This document shows positions 61,323-64,000 of a DNA stretch of 64,000 bases, piece after piece (position 1 is the stretch's first letter; every line of letters starts with the position of its first letter). Position numbers and translations under genes: made by a program. Below the pieces are notes generated by a model. That model saw only the letters and a program-made list of their open reading frames with translations, was not told the DNA's origin and ran no database searches. Origin of the DNA: Clostridia bacterium (lineage in GTDB: Bacteria; Bacillota; Clostridia; Oscillospirales; Acutalibacteraceae); NCBI GenBank assembly GCA_017399405.1, contig JAFQCT010000010.1, forward strand, positions 124,001 through 188,000, read 5' to 3'.

Positions 61323-62501
61323 ATGATTATTCAGTTTTTACGATATTTATTCGGTTACATAAATTTCAGGGCGTTCGGCGGATTTCCTGACAGATTTATA
61401 AATCTTTGCACAAAAGAGGGAATACCCTTGTGGAATGTGCGTAATATCAACAATAATATTACTGCAAGCACAACTGTGCAAGGCTATCTCTCACTACATA
61501 CCGTTGCACGAAAATCAGGTATGCGTGTAATCTCAACAGATAAGGTAGGATTAAAATACTTTTTAAGAAAACACAAAACCCGTGTAGGTATTCTTGCAGG
61601 ATTAAGTGTATCTGTAATAGTTTTATCAGTCCTTACTCAATTTGTGTGGAGCGTGTCAGTTGTAGGCAATACAACCCTTGAAGAAGATGTTATATTATCA
61701 GCGTTTGAAGAAAATGGTGTCAGGGTAGGTGTGCCCGTTTCGTCAATTGATAATGATGAAGTAGCATCTCTTGTTATGAGTGAAATTGAAAGTCTTTCTT
61801 GGGTAAGCGTTAATATGAAAGGTTCTGTTGTGGTAATTGAAGTCCGCGAAAAAACAGAGGCTCCCGAAATTTATGACCCGTCAAAGCCCACCAATGTAAT
61901 CGCAAGTGAAGATGGCGTAATATTAAGTATTGATGTGCTTTACGGTAACGAAGAAGTTAAACCCGGCTCGGCAGTCACAAAAGGTGATTTGCTTATTAGT
62001 GGAGTCATCACTCATAAGGATGGTACAGAAAAAACAATCCACGCAGACGGTTATGTAAAAGCACTTGTGAAAAAGAAAAAAGTGTCATCTGGTATGGATT
62101 TTTCAATTTATAATATTAAAAAAGAAAAAACACGAAATCTTATATTTTTCTTTGGATTAAAAATCCCACTTGGCACAATGTTAAAAGACGGTTATTTTAC
62201 AGAACATAATTCTTTTATAGAAAGTGATAAAAACCTTTTACCTGTGGGAATAATAACACAGTACGGTGCCAACATTTCTGAAGAAAAAGCAACTTTAGAT
62301 GTGTCCACAGAAGAAAAAATTGCCCTTTTCAGTAACGCACTCTGTGTTCGTGAACTTTTAGAATATAGTGAAATCCGAAATTCAAAAACAGTAAAGCAAG
62401 AAACAGAAAACACGGTACAATATGAGATTTCCGCGCAATGTGAGCAAGAAATTGGTACTTTACAGGAAATTTATGTTGAAAAAACTGATGACATCCAATA
62501 A
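61323..62501 (+). CDS. yqfD: Sporulation protein YqfD
   Basis: 392 residues. FPDRFINLCTKEGIPLWNV opens the family domain; one membrane helix lies at about 90-115 (VGILAGLSVSVIVLSVL), then a beta-rich part (SLSWVSVNMKGSVVVIEV) typical of YqfD, needed for sporulation in Bacillus. It sits between yqfC and phoH, its usual place. Localises to the forespore-mother cell membrane in known cases. Confidence 0.92.
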   Translation: MIIQFLRYLFGYINFRAFGGFPDRFINLCTKEGIPLWNVRNINNNITASTTVQGYLSLHTVARKSGMRVISTDKVGLKYFLRKHKTRVGILAGLSVSVIVLSVLTQFVWSVSVVGNTTLEEDVILSAFEENGVRVGVPVSSIDNDEVASLVMSEIESLSWVSVNMKGSVVVIEVREKTEAPEIYDPSKPTNVIASEDGVILSIDVLYGNEEVKPGSAVTKGDLLISGVITHKDGTEKTIHADGYVKALVKKKKVSSGMDFSIYNIKKEKTRNLIFFFGLKIPLGTMLKDGYFTEHNSFIESDKNLLPVGIITQYGANISEEKATLDVSTEEKIALFSNALCVRELLEYSEIRNSKTVKQETENTVQYEISAQCEQEIGTLQEIYVEKTDDIQ

Positions 62502-62548
62502 AAAGTGTGTTAGAATATATTGGATAATGACTTTAAGAGGTGAAAAGT

Positions 62549-63511
62549 TTGTTTGAACAGGTAATTAGCGTTGACAGAATGGAACAAACAGTAAGTCTGT
62601 TTGGAAGTTTTGATGAAAATATAAGACTAATTGAGTCTAACTATAATGTCAAGGTTATTAGTCGTGGCTCTGAAATCAAAGTCAACGGTGATGCTGAAAA
62701 TGTTTCAAAAGCAGTAAGGGCTATTAACGGATTGTTGACTCTTATCAATCGTGGCGAAGCATTGTCAGAACAAAATGTACGCTATGTGCTTTCTCTCGTA
62801 AATGAGGGGAACGAGGACAAGCTTTGTGAAATGACAGGCGATTGCGTCTGCATTACCGCAAAAGGCAAACCGATTAAACCTAAAACACTTGGTCAGAAAA
62901 AATACCTTGAGTGTATAAAGAATAATACAATAACTCTCGGTGCAGGCCCTGCAGGTACAGGCAAAACTTATCTTGCAGTTGCTATGGCGGTAAACGCATT
63001 CCGTGCTAAAGAGGTAAACCGTATTATCTTAACCCGTCCTGCAGTTGAAGCAGGTGAAAAACTTGGTTTCTTACCGGGCGATTTGCAACAAAAAGTTGAC
63101 CCGTATCTTAGACCTTTATACGATGCACTTTTTGATATGCTTGGTGCTGAAAGTTTTCAGCGTTATCAGGAGCGTGGCAGTATTGAAGTAGCACCTCTTG
63201 CTTATATGCGTGGTCGTACTCTTGACGACAGTTTTATTATTCTTGACGAAGCACAGAATACAACACGCGAACAAATGAAAATGTTTTTAACTCGTCTTGG
63301 GTTTAACTCAAAAATCGTTGTAACAGGTGATGTTACGCAGATTGACTTGCCGGACGGTAAAAAATCAGGACTTGTTGAGGCAATGAAAATCTTAAAAGGT
63401 ATTGACGATATTGCAATAAATGTATTTACAGAAAAAGATGTGGTAAGACACCGTCTTGTTCAGGATATTATCAAGGCTTATGAAAAGCAGGAAATGAGGC
63501 AAAAGAAATGA
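62549..63511 (+). CDS. PhoH-like ATPase
   Basis: 320 residues from TTG 62549, 6 nt after GAGGTG; a GTG at 62540 lies inside that site. An N-terminal KH-like part is followed by the ATPase: Walker A GPAGTGKTYLAVA (about residue 132), LTRPAVEAGEKLGFLPGD, SFIILDEAQNTTREQMKM (Walker B) and VVTGDVTQIDLP. Linked to ribosome biogenesis together with YbeY, whose gene overlaps its end by 4 nt. Confidence 0.94.
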   Translation: MFEQVISVDRMEQTVSLFGSFDENIRLIESNYNVKVISRGSEIKVNGDAENVSKAVRAINGLLTLINRGEALSEQNVRYVLSLVNEGNEDKLCEMTGDCVCITAKGKPIKPKTLGQKKYLECIKNNTITLGAGPAGTGKTYLAVAMAVNAFRAKEVNRIILTRPAVEAGEKLGFLPGDLQQKVDPYLRPLYDALFDMLGAESFQRYQERGSIEVAPLAYMRGRTLDDSFIILDEAQNTTREQMKMFLTRLGFNSKIVVTGDVTQIDLPDGKKSGLVEAMKILKGIDDIAINVFTEKDVVRHRLVQDIIKAYEKQEMRQKK

Positions 63512-64000
63512 ACGAGAAAATGCGAGTAATTATTGATAATCAACAGAATGTTATGAAAATCCCAACGGGTGTGAGAATGCTTGTACGCCGTTGTTGCAAA
63601 GCAGTTCTTGCTAATGAGAATTTTACAGATTCAGCAGAAATCAGCGTAACTTTTGTCGATGATGAAACAATCCACGAACTTAATAAAAAACATAGAAATA
63701 TTGATAAAAGCACAGATGTTCTTTCATTCCCAATGGGCGAAAATGGTGATTTTCCCGTAAATCACGATACAGGTGCAAAAGTGCTTGGCGATATTATCAT
63801 TTCTATTGAACATGCTTGCGACCAGGCAGAAAAATACGGACATACTTTACAGCGCGAAATCGGATTTTTAACAGTACATTCACTTCTTCATCTTTTAGGT
63901 TATGACCACGAAAAGGGTGGACTTGAAATGGTGAAAATGCGTGAAAAAGAAGAAACAGTACTTACAAGAATTGGTCTTAAAAGAAATGGTAGCTACTATT
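63508..64000 (+). CDS. ybeY: Endoribonuclease YbeY (open at the right edge)
   Basis: At least 164 residues, with no stop before the edge; normal length is about 150-165, so little is missing. It begins MNEKMRVIIDNQQNV; the zinc motif H-x3-H-x5-H is in HSLLHLLGYDHEKG (about residues 123-134), after STDVLSFPM and LGDIIIS. It acts in 16S rRNA 3' maturation and quality control. Its ATG overlaps the phoH stop. Confidence 0.95.
   Translation, partial: MNEKMRVIIDNQQNVMKIPTGVRMLVRRCCKAVLANENFTDSAEISVTFVDDETIHELNKKHRNIDKSTDVLSFPMGENGDFPVNHDTGAKVLGDIIISIEHACDQAEKYGHTLQREIGFLTVHSLLHLLGYDHEKGGLEMVKMREKEETVLTRIGLKRNGSYY

Overview
The window is a contiguous, AT-rich chromosomal stretch from an anaerobic, spore-forming-lineage Firmicute, most likely a gut Clostridia member (Oscillospiraceae/Ruminococcaceae-like; inferred from gene content, no database search was possible). 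The signs are the SCIFF peptide with its radical SAM maturase, sporulation genes yqfC, yqfD and a ylbJ-like gene, a MurE with the DNPR meso-diaminopimelate motif, Clostridia-type intergenic hairpin repeats, and sugar catabolism suited to mucin (L-fucose, mannosides, beta-galactosides).

Layout. 1-2.6 kb: minus-strand fucose operon fucI-fucA-fucU (fucU is cut by the window edge). 2.7-7.5 kb: M20 peptidase, tRNA-Arg with an unusual attached repeat, PLP decarboxylase, SCIFF maturase and SCIFF peptide. 7.7-10.3 kb: CLC transporter and two small membrane-anchored proteins. 10.4-17.8 kb: plus-strand run nadB-nadC-folC-GH38 mannosidase-mscS. 17.9-23.3 kb: minus-strand GH2 enzyme, PRPP synthetase, CDF metal exporter and its TetR regulator. 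23.5-27.9 kb: ABC transporter whose permease carries a frameshift, then a cyclophilin. 28.0-32.4 kb: mtaD, purine nucleoside phosphorylase, mtnA and a FucO-like alcohol dehydrogenase. 32.5-33.4 kb: sdpR/sdpI-like pair with a clear operator. 33.6-34.9 kb: glnA. 35.2-35.6 kb: tRNA-Thr, tRNA-Tyr and a second copy of the tRNA-attached repeat. 35.6-42.4 kb: small metabolic genes (hisH-hisF, HAD phosphatase, nitroreductase, pncB-ppa). 42.6-56.6 kb: a large dcw cluster from mraZ to ftsZ, without murD, murC or murB. 56.7-64 kb: XRE regulator, a putative wall-anchored protein, a membrane protein, sporulation genes, phoH and ybeY (open at the right edge).

How the parts work together. FucI and FucA convert fucose to DHAP plus lactaldehyde, and the FucO-like dehydrogenase 30 kb away can reduce the lactaldehyde. 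The same aldolase and dehydrogenase chemistry could finish the salvage route started by mtaD-PNP-mtnA (methylthioadenosine or 5'-deoxyadenosine). NAD is served by nadBC and by pncB coupled to pyrophosphatase. The dcw cluster builds meso-DAP peptidoglycan and the septum.

The most unusual signal is a roughly 190-bp element found at the 3' ends of two different tRNA genes (Arg and Tyr). Both copies have nearly the same spacing: tRNA, a 52-nt gap holding a terminator, an inverted copy of that tRNA's own T-arm, a compensating stem-loop core, then a second copy of that tRNA's 3' acceptor end with CCA, 139-140 nt in all, followed by another terminator.
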